A DNA stretch of 64,000 bases from Roseateles sp. (lineage in GTDB: Bacteria; Pseudomonadota; Gammaproteobacteria; Burkholderiales; Burkholderiaceae): positions 35,692 to 99,691 of the forward strand of contig JAFAMW010000059.1 of NCBI GenBank assembly GCA_019232985.1, written 5' to 3'. The first letter of the stretch is position 1. Each line of letters starts with the position of its first letter. Positions 1 through 8,622 of this stretch are shown in pieces. The notes beneath the pieces are model-generated. The model searched no databases, was not told the DNA's origin, and worked only from the letters and a program-made list of their open reading frames with translations. The translations under genes and the position numbers were made by a program.

Positions 1-921
1 CATGCCGTAGCGCTCGAGGATGGTCTGGCCCGTGCGCTGCTGCCAGGCCGTGAAGGTGTCGGTCAGCAGCGGCGCCGAGCCGCTGATGAACAAACGCATG
101 TGGGCGACCGCCGCGCGGTCGAGCGCGGCCTCGCCGAGCATGCGCACGTACAGCGTCGGCACGCCCATGAAGACCGTGGCCTCGGCGAAGCGCGCGATGC
201 TCGCGCGCGCGTCGAAGCGGCCGAACCAGATCATCTTGCTGCCGTTCAGCAGCGCGCCGTGGATCGCGACGAACAGGCCGTGGACGTGGAAGATCGGCAG
301 CGCGTGGATCAGCACGTCGTCGGCGCGCCAGTCCCAGTAGGCGCGCAGCACCTCGGCGTTCGAGCGCAGATTGGCGTGGGTGAGCATGGCGCCCTTGCTG
401 AGCCCGGTGGTGCCGCTCGTGTAGAGGATCGCGGCGAGGTCGGCGGCGCCGACGACGGCCGGCTCCTGCGTGTCGGGCAGGCCGCTCGCGCGTTCGAGCA
501 GGCTGCCGCCGCGGTCCTCGTCGAGCGTGAAGACCTTGGCCGCGCCGGCGAGGAAGGCGATCTTGCTGACCCAGCCGAAGTTGCGGCTCGCGCAGACGAC
601 GACGGCCGGCTCGGCGTCCCGGATGAAGTGTTCGAGCTCGGCCTGTTGGTAGGCCAGGTTCAGCGGCAGGTAGACATGGCCGGCGCGCAGCACGGCCAGG
701 TAGAGCATCAGTGCCTCGACGCTTTTCTCGACCTGCACGGCGACGCGGCTGCCGCGCGGCAGGTCGAGAGAATCGAGCAGGTTCGCGAGCATCGCGCTGC
801 CGCGTTCGAGGTCGCGCCAGCGGTACTGGCCGCCCGCGCCGTCGGCGCAGTCGACGGCGATCCGGTCGAGCTCGGCCGGGAAGCCGGCGCGCAGGGCGAG
901 ATAGAGGTTGGCGTTGCGCAT
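1..921 (-). CDS. Malonyl-CoA synthetase-like AMP-forming acyl-CoA ligase (3' part outside window)
   Basis: Adenylate-forming enzyme expected to activate a short dicarboxylic or fatty acid with ATP and CoA in the cytoplasm. The reverse strand reads MRNANLYLALRAGF from an ATG at 921 and stays open to the window edge, giving about 307 residues of a family usually near 500. The P-loop-like adenylation motif YTSGTTGLSKGAMLTH lies near residue 167, followed by a LPIFHVHGLFVA segment and a GVPTLYVRML segment, which are typical of the MatB/malonyl-CoA synthase branch. The C-terminal hinge and catalytic lysine lie outside the window, so substrate is inferred from overall resemblance only. Other short-chain acyl-CoA ligases remain possible. 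Confidence 0.85.
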   Translation of the reverse strand, partial: MRNANLYLALRAGFPAELDRIAVDCADGAGGQYRWRDLERGSAMLANLLDSLDLPRGSRVAVQVEKSVEALMLYLAVLRAGHVYLPLNLAYQQAELEHFIRDAEPAVVVCASRNFGWVSKIAFLAGAAKVFTLDEDRGGSLLERASGLPDTQEPAVVGAADLAAILYTSGTTGLSKGAMLTHANLRSNAEVLRAYWDWRADDVLIHALPIFHVHGLFVAIHGALLNGSKMIWFGRFDARASIARFAEATVFMGVPTLYVRMLGEAALDRAAVAHMRLFISGSAPLLTDTFTAWQQRTGQTILERYGM

Positions 922-974
922 GGCGGCGATTGTGGCGCGCCTGGCGCGAAGTTGCGCGGCCGCCGCCGCAGGGT

Positions 975-1484
975 TCAGTTCACGCCGGGCAGGTCGAGCC
1001 AGCGCTGCAGGCGCTGGCGCAGCGCGGCGAAGTCGAGCGGCTTGGTCAGGTGCTCGTCCATGCCGGCGGCCTTGCTCGCGCTGACGTCGCTCTCGAGCGC
1101 GTGCGCGGTCAGCGCCAGGATGGGGAAATGCGGCAACTCGCCGCGGCCCTGCTGCTCGCGCAGGCGGCGCGCGCATTCGAGCCCGTCCATGCCGGGCATC
1201 TGGATGTCCATCAGCACGAGGTCGGGGGCCTGCTCGGCGCAGGCTGCGAGCGCCTCGAGGCCGTTCGCGGCGAGGCGCGCACGCACGCCCATCAGGTTGA
1301 GGAACTCGAGCGCGACGACCTGGTTGATCGGGTTGTCCTCGACGAGCAGCACCCAGGGGGCTTCGGCGGCCTCGCGCTGACGCGCCGGGTCGGCGGCGAC
1401 CCCGGCCGCGCCCGCTTTGCCGCCCGCGCCTGCCCAGTGCCGGGGCGGCGGTTCGGAGTGCTCGGACGCGCAGGTCGATTCCAT
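975..1484 (-). CDS. Stand-alone CheY-like receiver protein
   Basis: Single-domain response regulator of 169 residues. A low-complexity N-terminal tail of about 42 residues precedes the receiver domain. The acidic pocket (VLLVEDNPINQ), the phospho-acceptor aspartate in LVLMDIQMPG, the conserved threonine in ALTAHA and the lysine in LTKPLD are all visible. The VEDNPINQ and MDIQMPGMDGLE signatures resemble receivers of hybrid histidine kinases, so its partner is probably a phosphorelay kinase encoded elsewhere. There is no output domain. The frame stays open upstream, but the ATG at 1484 is the last methionine before the conserved part. It follows the acyl-CoA ligase gene upstream on the same strand with a 53-bp gap. 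Confidence 0.85.
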   Translation of the reverse strand: MESTCASEHSEPPPRHWAGAGGKAGAAGVAADPARQREAAEAPWVLLVEDNPINQVVALEFLNLMGVRARLAANGLEALAACAEQAPDLVLMDIQMPGMDGLECARRLREQQGRGELPHFPILALTAHALESDVSASKAAGMDEHLTKPLDFAALRQRLQRWLDLPGVN

Positions 1485-1724
1485 GGGGCTCCCTGATTGC
1501 GCCCTCTTGCGGGGCTGGCAAAAGGGCGTCACTGTACAAAGCGTGGCCGGCTTCGCGGCCCGGGGTAAACCCAGAAGGGCTCGGCCCACATGCGACGCAA
1601 ATTGTTGCCGCTCCTCCGGGCGGGCGCAACCACCCCTAGGGGTGACTCGGGCGTCACGCTGCTGCCAAATCCCGTCACGCCGACTTCCTAGAATGGCCGA
1701 CCCCGGTCTCAAAAGCCCCTGCTC

Positions 1725-4700
1725 ATGTCCGACGAAGGTCTGATCCGCATCCGCGGCGCGCGCCAGCACAACCTCAAGAACCTCGACCTCGACATCCGCA
1801 CGGGCGAGCTGACCGTGGTCACGGGGCCCAGCGGCTCGGGCAAGTCGAGCCTCGTGTTCGACACGCTCTACGCCGAGGGCCAGCGCCGCTACGTCGAGAC
1901 CTTCTCGGCCTACGCGCGCCAGTTCCTCGACCGCATGGACCGCCCGGCCGTCGACCAGGTCGACGGCGTGCCGCCCGCGATCGCGATCGATCAGACCAAC
2001 CCGGTGCGGACCTCGCGCTCGACGGTCGGCACGATGACCGAGCTCAACGACCACCTGAAGCTGCTGTTCGCCCGCGCGGCCCAGCTGTTCGACCGCGAGA
2101 CCGCGCTGCCGGTGCGCCACGACACGCCACAGACGATCCACGACGAGCTGCTCGCGCGCACGAAGGAGAGCGACCCGCGCCTGGTGCTGACCTTCCCGGT
2201 CGAACTGCCCGCGCACACGACGCCCGAGCAACTCGAGCAATGGCTGGCCGCGAGCGGTTTCACGCGCGTGCAGGCCGAACGCACCGTCGGCGAGAAGAAG
2301 CTGTTGGACGTGGTGGCCGACCGCTTCCGCATGCAGGGCGTCGAGCGCCAGCGCGCGATGGAGGCGATCGAGCTGTGCCTGAAGCGCGGCGGCGGCCGCC
2401 TGACCGTCTACGCGCTGAAGGAGGAGGGCGAGCCTGAACTCTGGCGCTACAGCACCGGCCTGCACTGTCCCGAGTCCGACCTGCGCTACGCCGAGCCGCA
2501 GCCCGCGCTGTTCTCGTTCAACTCGGCCTTCGGCGCCTGCGAGACCTGCCGCGGCTTCGGCCGCGTGATCGGCGTCGACCTCGGCCTGGTGATCCCCGAC
2601 CACAAGAAGACGTTGCGCGGCGGCGCGATCAAGCCGCTGCAGACGCCGGCCTGGGCGTCTTGCCAGGCCGACCTGATGAAGCACGCGGGCGAGGCCGGCA
2701 TCCCGCGCGACACGCCCTGGTCGCAGCTGACCGACGCGCAGCGCGAATGGGTCGTCAAGGGCTCGCCGCACTGGACCGGCAACTGGAACCGCCAGTGGTA
2801 CGGCGTGCACCGCTTCTTCGAGTACCTCGAGAGCAAGGCCTACAAGATGCACATCCGCGTGCTCTTGTCCAAGTACCGCAGCTACACGAGCTGCGGCGTG
2901 TGCGGCGGCGCGCGGCTCAAGCTCGAGTCGCTGCTGTGGCGCGTCGGCTCGAAGCCGCTCGCCGACGCGGCGCTCGCACCCGCATTGCGCAGCCTGCCGC
3001 AGGGCGCCGCCTGGACGCGGGCCCAGCTCGAGGCGCTGCCGGGCCTGTCGCTGCACGACCTGATGCTGCTGCCGATCGCGCGGCTGCGCGACTTCATGGA
3101 CGCGCTCGAGCTGCCCGGCGGCGTGATCGACGAGGCGCTAAAGCTGCTGATGCAGGAGATCCGCCAGCGCTTGAGGTACCTGTGCGACGTCGGCATCGGC
3201 TACCTGACGCTCGACCGCCAGAGCCGCACGCTGTCGGGCGGCGAGGTCCAGCGCATCAACCTGACGACGGCGCTCGGCACCTCGCTCGTCAACACCCTGT
3301 TCGTGCTCGACGAGCCGAGCATCGGCCTGCACCCGCGCGACATGCAGCGCATCAACTTTGCCATGCTGCGCCTGCGCGACGCGGGCAACACGCTCGTCGT
3401 CGTCGAGCACGACCCGGCCGTGATGCTCGCGGCCGACCGCCTGATCGACATGGGCCCGGGCCCCGGCGAGCGTGGCGGCAGCATCGTGTTCGACGGCACG
3501 CCCGACGAGGTCCGCGCGGCCGACACGCTGACCGGCGCCTACCTCGGCGCGCGCAAGTTCGTCGGCATGGGGATCAAGCGCCTCGTCGAGCCGGCCACGC
3601 CCAAGCTGCTGCTGACCGGCGTGCGCGAGCACAACCTCAAGAACGTGGACGTCGAGTTCCCGCTGCAGCGCCTCGTCGTCGTCACGGGCGTGTCGGGCTC
3701 GGGCAAGAGCACGCTGATCCAGGACGTGCTCGTGCCCGCGCTCGAGCGCCAGTTCGGCCGCGCGACCGAGGCGCCCGGCGCGCACGACGCGCTGCTCGGC
3801 GCCGACCACCTGAGCGACGCCGTGTTCGTCGACCAGTCGCCGATCGGCAAGACCGCGCGCTCGAACCCGGTCAGCTACGTCGGCGCGTTCGACGAGATCC
3901 GCAAGCTCTTCGCCGACGCGCCGCTCGCGCGCGAGCGCAGCTACACGCCCGGCTACTTCTCGTTCAACGCCGGCGACGGCCGCTGCCCGACCTGCGGCGG
4001 CTCGGGCTTCGAGCATGTCGAGATGCAGTTCCTCTCGGACGTCTACCTGCGCTGCCCGGACTGCGACGGCCGGCGCTTTCGCGCCGAGATCCTCGACGTG
4101 CGCCTGCTCGAGGGCGGCCGCGAGATGTCGGTCGCCGACGTGCTCGAGTTGACCGTCGCCGAGGCGCTCGCGGTGTTCGGCGAGCGCCGCGAGGTGCTGC
4201 AAAAGCTCCAGCCGCTCGCCGACGTCGGCCTCGAGTACCTGCGCCTCGGCCAGCCGGTGCCCACCCTGTCGGGCGGCGAGGCGCAGCGCCTCAAGCTCGC
4301 GGGCTTTCTCGCCGAGGCCGCGAGCCGGCCGGCCCAGCGCGTCGCGACCAAGGGCCAGCTGTTCCTGTTCGACGAGCCGACGACGGGCCTGCACTTCGAC
4401 GACATCGCCAAGCTCATGCGCGCGCTGCGCAAGCTGCTCGCGGCCGGCCATTCGCTGATCCTGATCGAGCACAACCTCGACGTGATCCGCGCGGCCGACT
4501 GGCTGATCGACCTCGGCCCCGAGGGCGGCGACGGCGGCGGCAAGCTGGTGGCTTGTGGCCCGCCCGAGGAGCTCAAGGACCACCCGACGTCGCACACGGC
4601 CGCGAGCCTGCGCGAGTACGCGGCGCAGATGGACCGCCCGGCCGTCGCCGTGCACGAGGGCCGGCCGCTGCAGTCGGTCTGGCGCGCGCGCCGCTCGGCC

Positions 4701-7373
4701 GGTGAGCAGGCGATCCGCATCAAGAACGCGCGCGAGCACAACCTCAAGGCCGTCGACGTCGCAATCCCGCGCGGCAAGTTCAACGTCGTCACGGGCGTGT
4801 CGGGCTCGGGCAAGAGCACGCTCGCGTTCGACATCCTGTTCAACGAAGGCCAGCGCCGCTACCTCGAGTCGCTCAACGCCTACGCGCGCTCGATCGTCCA
4901 GCCGGCCGGCCGGCCCGAGGTCGACGCGGTCTGGGGCATCCCGCCGACCGTCGCGATCGAACAGCGCCTGTCGCGCGGCGGGCGCAAGAGCACCGTCGCG
5001 ACGACGACCGAGGTCTGGCATTTCCTGCGTCTGCTCTACGTCAAGCTCGGCGTCCAGCATTGCGTGAACGACGGCGCGCCGGTGCGGCCGCAAAGCGTCG
5101 AGTCGATCGCGGCGCAATTGCTGCGCGACTACCGCGGCCAGCATATCGGCCTGCTCGCGCCGCTCGTCGTGAACCGCAAGGGCGTGTACACCGACCTCGC
5201 GAAATGGGCGAAGGCGCGCGGCCACACGCATCTGCGCGTCGACGGCGAGTTCCTGCCGACGAGCCCCTGGCCGCGCCTCGACCGCTTCAAGGAGCACACG
5301 CTCGAGCTGCCGGTCGGCGACCTGGTCGTCACGCCCGAGGGCGAGCCGCGCCTGCGCGAGCTGCTCGCGCAAGCGCTCGACGCCGGCAAGGGCGTGCTGC
5401 ACGTGCTCGCGCCGCTCGACGGCCTGCACGAGGCCGTCGCCGAGGGCCAGTCGACGGCAGGCCTCGGCCGCCTCACCGTGTTCTCGACCAAGCGCGCCTG
5501 CCCGGTCTGCGGCACGAGCTACGGCGAGCTCGATCCGCGCATGTTCTCGTACAACTCGCGCCACGGCTGGTGCACGAGCTGCGTCGGCACGGGCCTCGCG
5601 CTCACGCGCGAGCAGCGCCGCGAGCTCGACGACTCGACGATGGGCCGGGACGACAAGGGCCGCGAGCACAGCTTCCCGGCCGAGGAGGCCGAGATCGAGG
5701 GCCTCAGCGACGCGCCTTGCCCCGACTGCCACGGCACGCGCCTGAACCCGGCCGCGCGCTCGGTCACGTTCGCCGACGAGGCGATCAGCGCCGTCGCGGG
5801 CTGGAGCGTCGGCGCCGCGCGGGCCTGGATCGAGGGCCTCGCGCTGACCGGCCGCGACGCCGACATCGCGCGCGACGTGGTCGCCGAGATCCGCAGCCGG
5901 CTCGAATTCCTCGAGGAGGTCGGCCTCGGCTACCTGACGCTCGACCGCGCGGCGCCGACGCTGTCGGGCGGCGAGGCCCAGCGCATCCGCCTCGCCGCGC
6001 AGCTCGGCAGCCATCTGCAGGGCGTGTGCTACGTGCTCGACGAACCGACGATCGGCCTGCACCCGCGCGACAACCAGATCCTGCTCAAGGCGCTCGGCCG
6101 GCTCGGCGACAAGGGCAACACGCTCGTTGTCGTCGAGCACGACGAGGACACGATCCGCCGCGCCGACCACATCATCGACATGGGCCCGGGCGCCGGCAAG
6201 CGCGGCGGCCGCGTCGTCGCCGAGGGCTCGGCCGCCGAGCTCGCGGCCCAGGCCGACTCGGTCACCGGCCGCTTCCTGCGCGCGCCGCTCGTGCACCCGC
6301 TCCAGCCGCGCCGCCCGGTCGACCCCGATACGCCGAAGTTGCGCGTTATCTCAGCGGTGTTGCACAACCTCGCCGAGGTCACCGTCGACGTGCCGCTGCA
6401 GCGCCTCGTCGCCGTGACGGGCGTGTCGGGATCGGGCAAGAGCACCTTCGCGCGCGACGTGCTGCTCACGAACATGGCCGCGGCCGTGCCGCTGCGCCGC
6501 GCCCCGTCGACCTGGATCGGCTGCGCCGGCGTCGAGGGCCACGAGCAGGTCGACCGCGTGCTCGAGGTCGACCAGACCCCGATCGGCAAGACGCCGCGCT
6601 CCTGCCCGGCAACCTATATCGGCTTCTGGGACGCGATCCGCAAGCTGTTCGCCGAGACGCTCGAGGCCAAGGCGCGCGGCTACACGGCGAGCCGCTTCAG
6701 CTTCAACACCGGCGCGGGCCGCTGCCCGGGCTGCGAGGGGCAGGGCATGCGCACGATCGAGATGAGCTTCCTGCCCGACGTCAAGGTGCCCTGCGACCAA
6801 TGCCATGGCCAGCGCTTCAACCCCGAGACGCTCGGCGCGACCTGGCGCGGCAAGAGCATCGGCGACGTGCTCGCGATGGAGGTCGACGAGGCCGTCGAGT
6901 TCTTCGCCGCGATGCCCGCGATCGCGCACCCGCTCAAGCTGCTCCAGGACGTCGGCCTCGGCTACCTGACGCTGGGCCAGCCGAGCCCGACGCTGTCGGG
7001 CGGCGAGGCGCAGCGCATCAAGCTCGTGTCCGAGCTCGTCAAGGTGCGCGACGACGTGACGAGGCGCGGCCAGAAGGCGCCGCACACGCTCTACGTGCTC
7101 GACGAGCCGACCGTGGGCCTGCACATGGCCGACGTCGAGCGCCTGATCCGCGTGCTGCACCGCCTCGTCGCGGGCGGCCATTCTGTCGTCGTGATCGAGC
7201 ACGACCTCGACGTCGTCGCCGAGGCCGACTGGGTCGTCGACCTCGGCCCCGAGGGCGGCACGGCCGGCGGCCGCGTCGTCGTCACGGGCACGCCCGAGGC
7301 CGTCGTCGCGGCGCGATCGCATACGGGGGTGGCGCTGAAGCCGGTGCTCGAGCGCACCGCGCCGCCGCGCTGA
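1725..7373 (+). CDS. uvrA: Tandem double-length UvrA (excinuclease ABC subunit A-like, four ATPase domains)
   Basis: Protein of 1882 residues, twice the roughly 940 of ordinary UvrA, the damage-recognition ATPase of nucleotide excision repair. Four P-loops are visible at residues about 34, 655, 1024 and 1566, each followed by an LSGGE ABC signature at about 503, 848, 1413 and 1757. Cys-pair zinc modules accompany the domains ([21 protein letters not shown] with [14 protein letters not shown] with CDQCHG). The UvrB-binding insert of copy 2 looks canonical ([11 protein letters not shown]). Copy 1 has a divergent, longer insert and lacks the usual CPxC before its FSFNS segment. Such fused UvrA proteins are known in Beta- and Gammaproteobacteria, generally beside a normal uvrA elsewhere. 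No LexA box was seen upstream. Cytoplasmic DNA repair is the expected role; the division of labour between the copies is unknown. Confidence 0.93.
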   Translation: MSDEGLIRIRGARQHNLKNLDLDIRTGELTVVTGPSGSGKSSLVFDTLYAEGQRRYVETFSAYARQFLDRMDRPAVDQVDGVPPAIAIDQTNPVRTSRSTVGTMTELNDHLKLLFARAAQLFDRETALPVRHDTPQTIHDELLARTKESDPRLVLTFPVELPAHTTPEQLEQWLAASGFTRVQAERTVGEKKLLDVVADRFRMQGVERQRAMEAIELCLKRGGGRLTVYALKEEGEPELWRYSTGLHCPESDLRYAEPQPALFSFNSAFGACETCRGFGRVIGVDLGLVIPDHKKTLRGGAIKPLQTPAWASCQADLMKHAGEAGIPRDTPWSQLTDAQREWVVKGSPHWTGNWNRQWYGVHRFFEYLESKAYKMHIRVLLSKYRSYTSCGVCGGARLKLESLLWRVGSKPLADAALAPALRSLPQGAAWTRAQLEALPGLSLHDLMLLPIARLRDFMDALELPGGVIDEALKLLMQEIRQRLRYLCDVGIGYLTLDRQSRTLSGGEVQRINLTTALGTSLVNTLFVLDEPSIGLHPRDMQRINFAMLRLRDAGNTLVVVEHDPAVMLAADRLIDMGPGPGERGGSIVFDGTPDEVRAADTLTGAYLGARKFVGMGIKRLVEPATPKLLLTGVREHNLKNVDVEFPLQRLVVVTGVSGSGKSTLIQDVLVPALERQFGRATEAPGAHDALLGADHLSDAVFVDQSPIGKTARSNPVSYVGAFDEIRKLFADAPLARERSYTPGYFSFNAGDGRCPTCGGSGFEHVEMQFLSDVYLRCPDCDGRRFRAEILDVRLLEGGREMSVADVLELTVAEALAVFGERREVLQKLQPLADVGLEYLRLGQPVPTLSGGEAQRLKLAGFLAEAASRPAQRVATKGQLFLFDEPTTGLHFDDIAKLMRALRKLLAAGHSLILIEHNLDVIRAADWLIDLGPEGGDGGGKLVACGPPEELKDHPTSHTAASLREYAAQMDRPAVAVHEGRPLQSVWRARRSAGEQAIRIKNAREHNLKAVDVAIPRGKFNVVTGVSGSGKSTLAFDILFNEGQRRYLESLNAYARSIVQPAGRPEVDAVWGIPPTVAIEQRLSRGGRKSTVATTTEVWHFLRLLYVKLGVQHCVNDGAPVRPQSVESIAAQLLRDYRGQHIGLLAPLVVNRKGVYTDLAKWAKARGHTHLRVDGEFLPTSPWPRLDRFKEHTLELPVGDLVVTPEGEPRLRELLAQALDAGKGVLHVLAPLDGLHEAVAEGQSTAGLGRLTVFSTKRACPVCGTSYGELDPRMFSYNSRHGWCTSCVGTGLALTREQRRELDDSTMGRDDKGREHSFPAEEAEIEGLSDAPCPDCHGTRLNPAARSVTFADEAISAVAGWSVGAARAWIEGLALTGRDADIARDVVAEIRSRLEFLEEVGLGYLTLDRAAPTLSGGEAQRIRLAAQLGSHLQGVCYVLDEPTIGLHPRDNQILLKALGRLGDKGNTLVVVEHDEDTIRRADHIIDMGPGAGKRGGRVVAEGSAAELAAQADSVTGRFLRAPLVHPLQPRRPVDPDTPKLRVISAVLHNLAEVTVDVPLQRLVAVTGVSGSGKSTFARDVLLTNMAAAVPLRRAPSTWIGCAGVEGHEQVDRVLEVDQTPIGKTPRSCPATYIGFWDAIRKLFAETLEAKARGYTASRFSFNTGAGRCPGCEGQGMRTIEMSFLPDVKVPCDQCHGQRFNPETLGATWRGKSIGDVLAMEVDEAVEFFAAMPAIAHPLKLLQDVGLGYLTLGQPSPTLSGGEAQRIKLVSELVKVRDDVTRRGQKAPHTLYVLDEPTVGLHMADVERLIRVLHRLVAGGHSVVVIEHDLDVVAEADWVVDLGPEGGTAGGRVVVTGTPEAVVAARSHTGVALKPVLERTAPPR

Positions 7374-7441
7374 GGGGCGGCGCTCGGGGCAGGACTGCGC
7401 ATCGGCGAAGATCCGCGCTTCGCCGACTTCCCCGACCTGCC

Positions 7442-8203
7442 ATGCCGTATCGCTCCCTGCTCGCCGCGCTGCTGCTGCTGTCCGGCCTCTCCGCCCACGC
7501 CGACGGGCTCGCCGACCTCAAGGCCGCGCTGCAGAAGTATTCGACGGCCGCGCCGCCGCCGCTCAAGGCCCAGGTCACGCTGAAGGTCCAGGCGCGCCGC
7601 GGCGAGGGCAGCGAAGCGACGCTCGACCAGGGCACGGCGAGCCTGCAGGTCGAGGACGACGCGCAGGGCCTGCGCCTGCAGTTCGGCGCCGACCTGCTCG
7701 CGCGGCTGCGCGCCGAGGACGCCGCGCGCGAACAGGACGCTAAGGCGCCGACGCCGACCAGCCTCGCGCTGCAGTCGCTCGGCACGCGCGACGTGCGCGC
7801 GCTGACGGCGGCCGCCGACACGCTCGGCCGCCTGCTCGCGCGCGCGACCTTCAAGCAGGAGCGCGCGACGAGCCTGAACGGCCAGGCCGCGCGCCTGCTG
7901 AGCTTCGACCTCGGTCCCGGCAAGCTGCGCGAGCAGGACGCGAAATACGTGAAGAACAGCGAGGGCAGCCTGCAGGTCTGGATCGCCGCCGACGGCACGC
8001 CGCTCGAGGCGCGCGCGCAGCTCAAGCTGTCGGGACGCGCGTTCCTCGTCGTGAGCTTCGAGACGAGCTCGAGCGACCACCTGGTCTTCGCGCGCCAGGG
8101 CGAGCGCCTGATCGCGGTCGCGCGCGAACGCCTGGACAGCGGCGCGGGCGCGGGCGAGAAGAGCGAGTCGCAGCTCGACTACACGTTGCAGCCGCAGCGC
8201 TGA
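7442..8203 (+). CDS. Secreted protein of unknown function
   Basis: A 253-residue protein with a clear signal peptide (MPYRSLLAALLLLSGLSAHA, then DGLADL), so probably periplasmic. The mature part alternates charged and hydrophobic residues, suggesting a beta-rich fold, with a segment SLQVWIAADGTPLEARAQ that resembles outer-membrane lipoprotein-sorting or DUF-type carrier domains. No catalytic motif was recognised. It starts 68 bp after the UvrA stop and may share its transcript. It ends 17 bp before the convergent small membrane gene. Function unknown. Confidence 0.75.
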   Translation: MPYRSLLAALLLLSGLSAHADGLADLKAALQKYSTAAPPPLKAQVTLKVQARRGEGSEATLDQGTASLQVEDDAQGLRLQFGADLLARLRAEDAAREQDAKAPTPTSLALQSLGTRDVRALTAAADTLGRLLARATFKQERATSLNGQAARLLSFDLGPGKLREQDAKYVKNSEGSLQVWIAADGTPLEARAQLKLSGRAFLVVSFETSSSDHLVFARQGERLIAVARERLDSGAGAGEKSESQLDYTLQPQR

Positions 8204-8220
8204 AGCGCTAACGCGCCGCG

Positions 8221-8490
8221 TCAGTGCAAGGTGCGCGGGGGCTCTTCGTCCTCGCCGCCGCCGCCGTCGTCGCCGAGGCGGTAGACGTTGCCCTTCCAGC
8301 GCTGGCGGCGTTGGGCGCGACGGATCGCGTCCTCGGCCGCGGCGCGGGCGCGGCGGCGGGCCTTGAGGCCGAAGGGGTCGCGCGTCCAGGCGACCAGGCG
8401 CGCGCGCCAGCGCAGGGGCATGACCATCTGCAGCCCCAGGGCGATACAGACGGCGAGGCCGATGGCGGCGATCAGGCGTTCCAACAACAT
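8221..8490 (-). CDS. Small single-pass membrane protein, hypothetical
   Basis: An 89-residue protein. One N-terminal hydrophobic segment (LIAAIGLAVCIALGLQMVM) is followed by an arginine-rich cytoplasmic stretch and an acidic glycine-rich tail (GDDGGGGEDEE). No family was recognised. The ATG at 8490 was chosen; a TTG two codons upstream is possible. It is divergent from the S9 peptidase gene and convergent with the secreted protein gene. Confidence 0.6.
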   Translation of the reverse strand: MLLERLIAAIGLAVCIALGLQMVMPLRWRARLVAWTRDPFGLKARRRARAAAEDAIRRAQRRQRWKGNVYRLGDDGGGGEDEEPPRTLH

Positions 8491-8622
8491 GGCCAAAAGT
8501 GTCGCACGCCGGCCCGCGCCGCGCGAGGCGCCCGGGTTTCCCGCGCATGACGAATGGCCGCGTTCGCGCGGTTTTCTAGAATCCGCCGCCCACCTGTTGG
8601 GCCCCTAACAGGAGACCCCCCG

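Noticed and set aside
3138..6296. Long minus-strand open frame (over 1000 codons) opposite the double UvrA
   Set aside because: Composition is dominated by Arg, Ala, Val and Asp from antisense of GC-rich codons, no domain is visible, and the plus frame has clear UvrA motifs. The same reasoning removes the other long shadows at 5060-7373, 8605-11124, 22731-25031 and 26527-28866.
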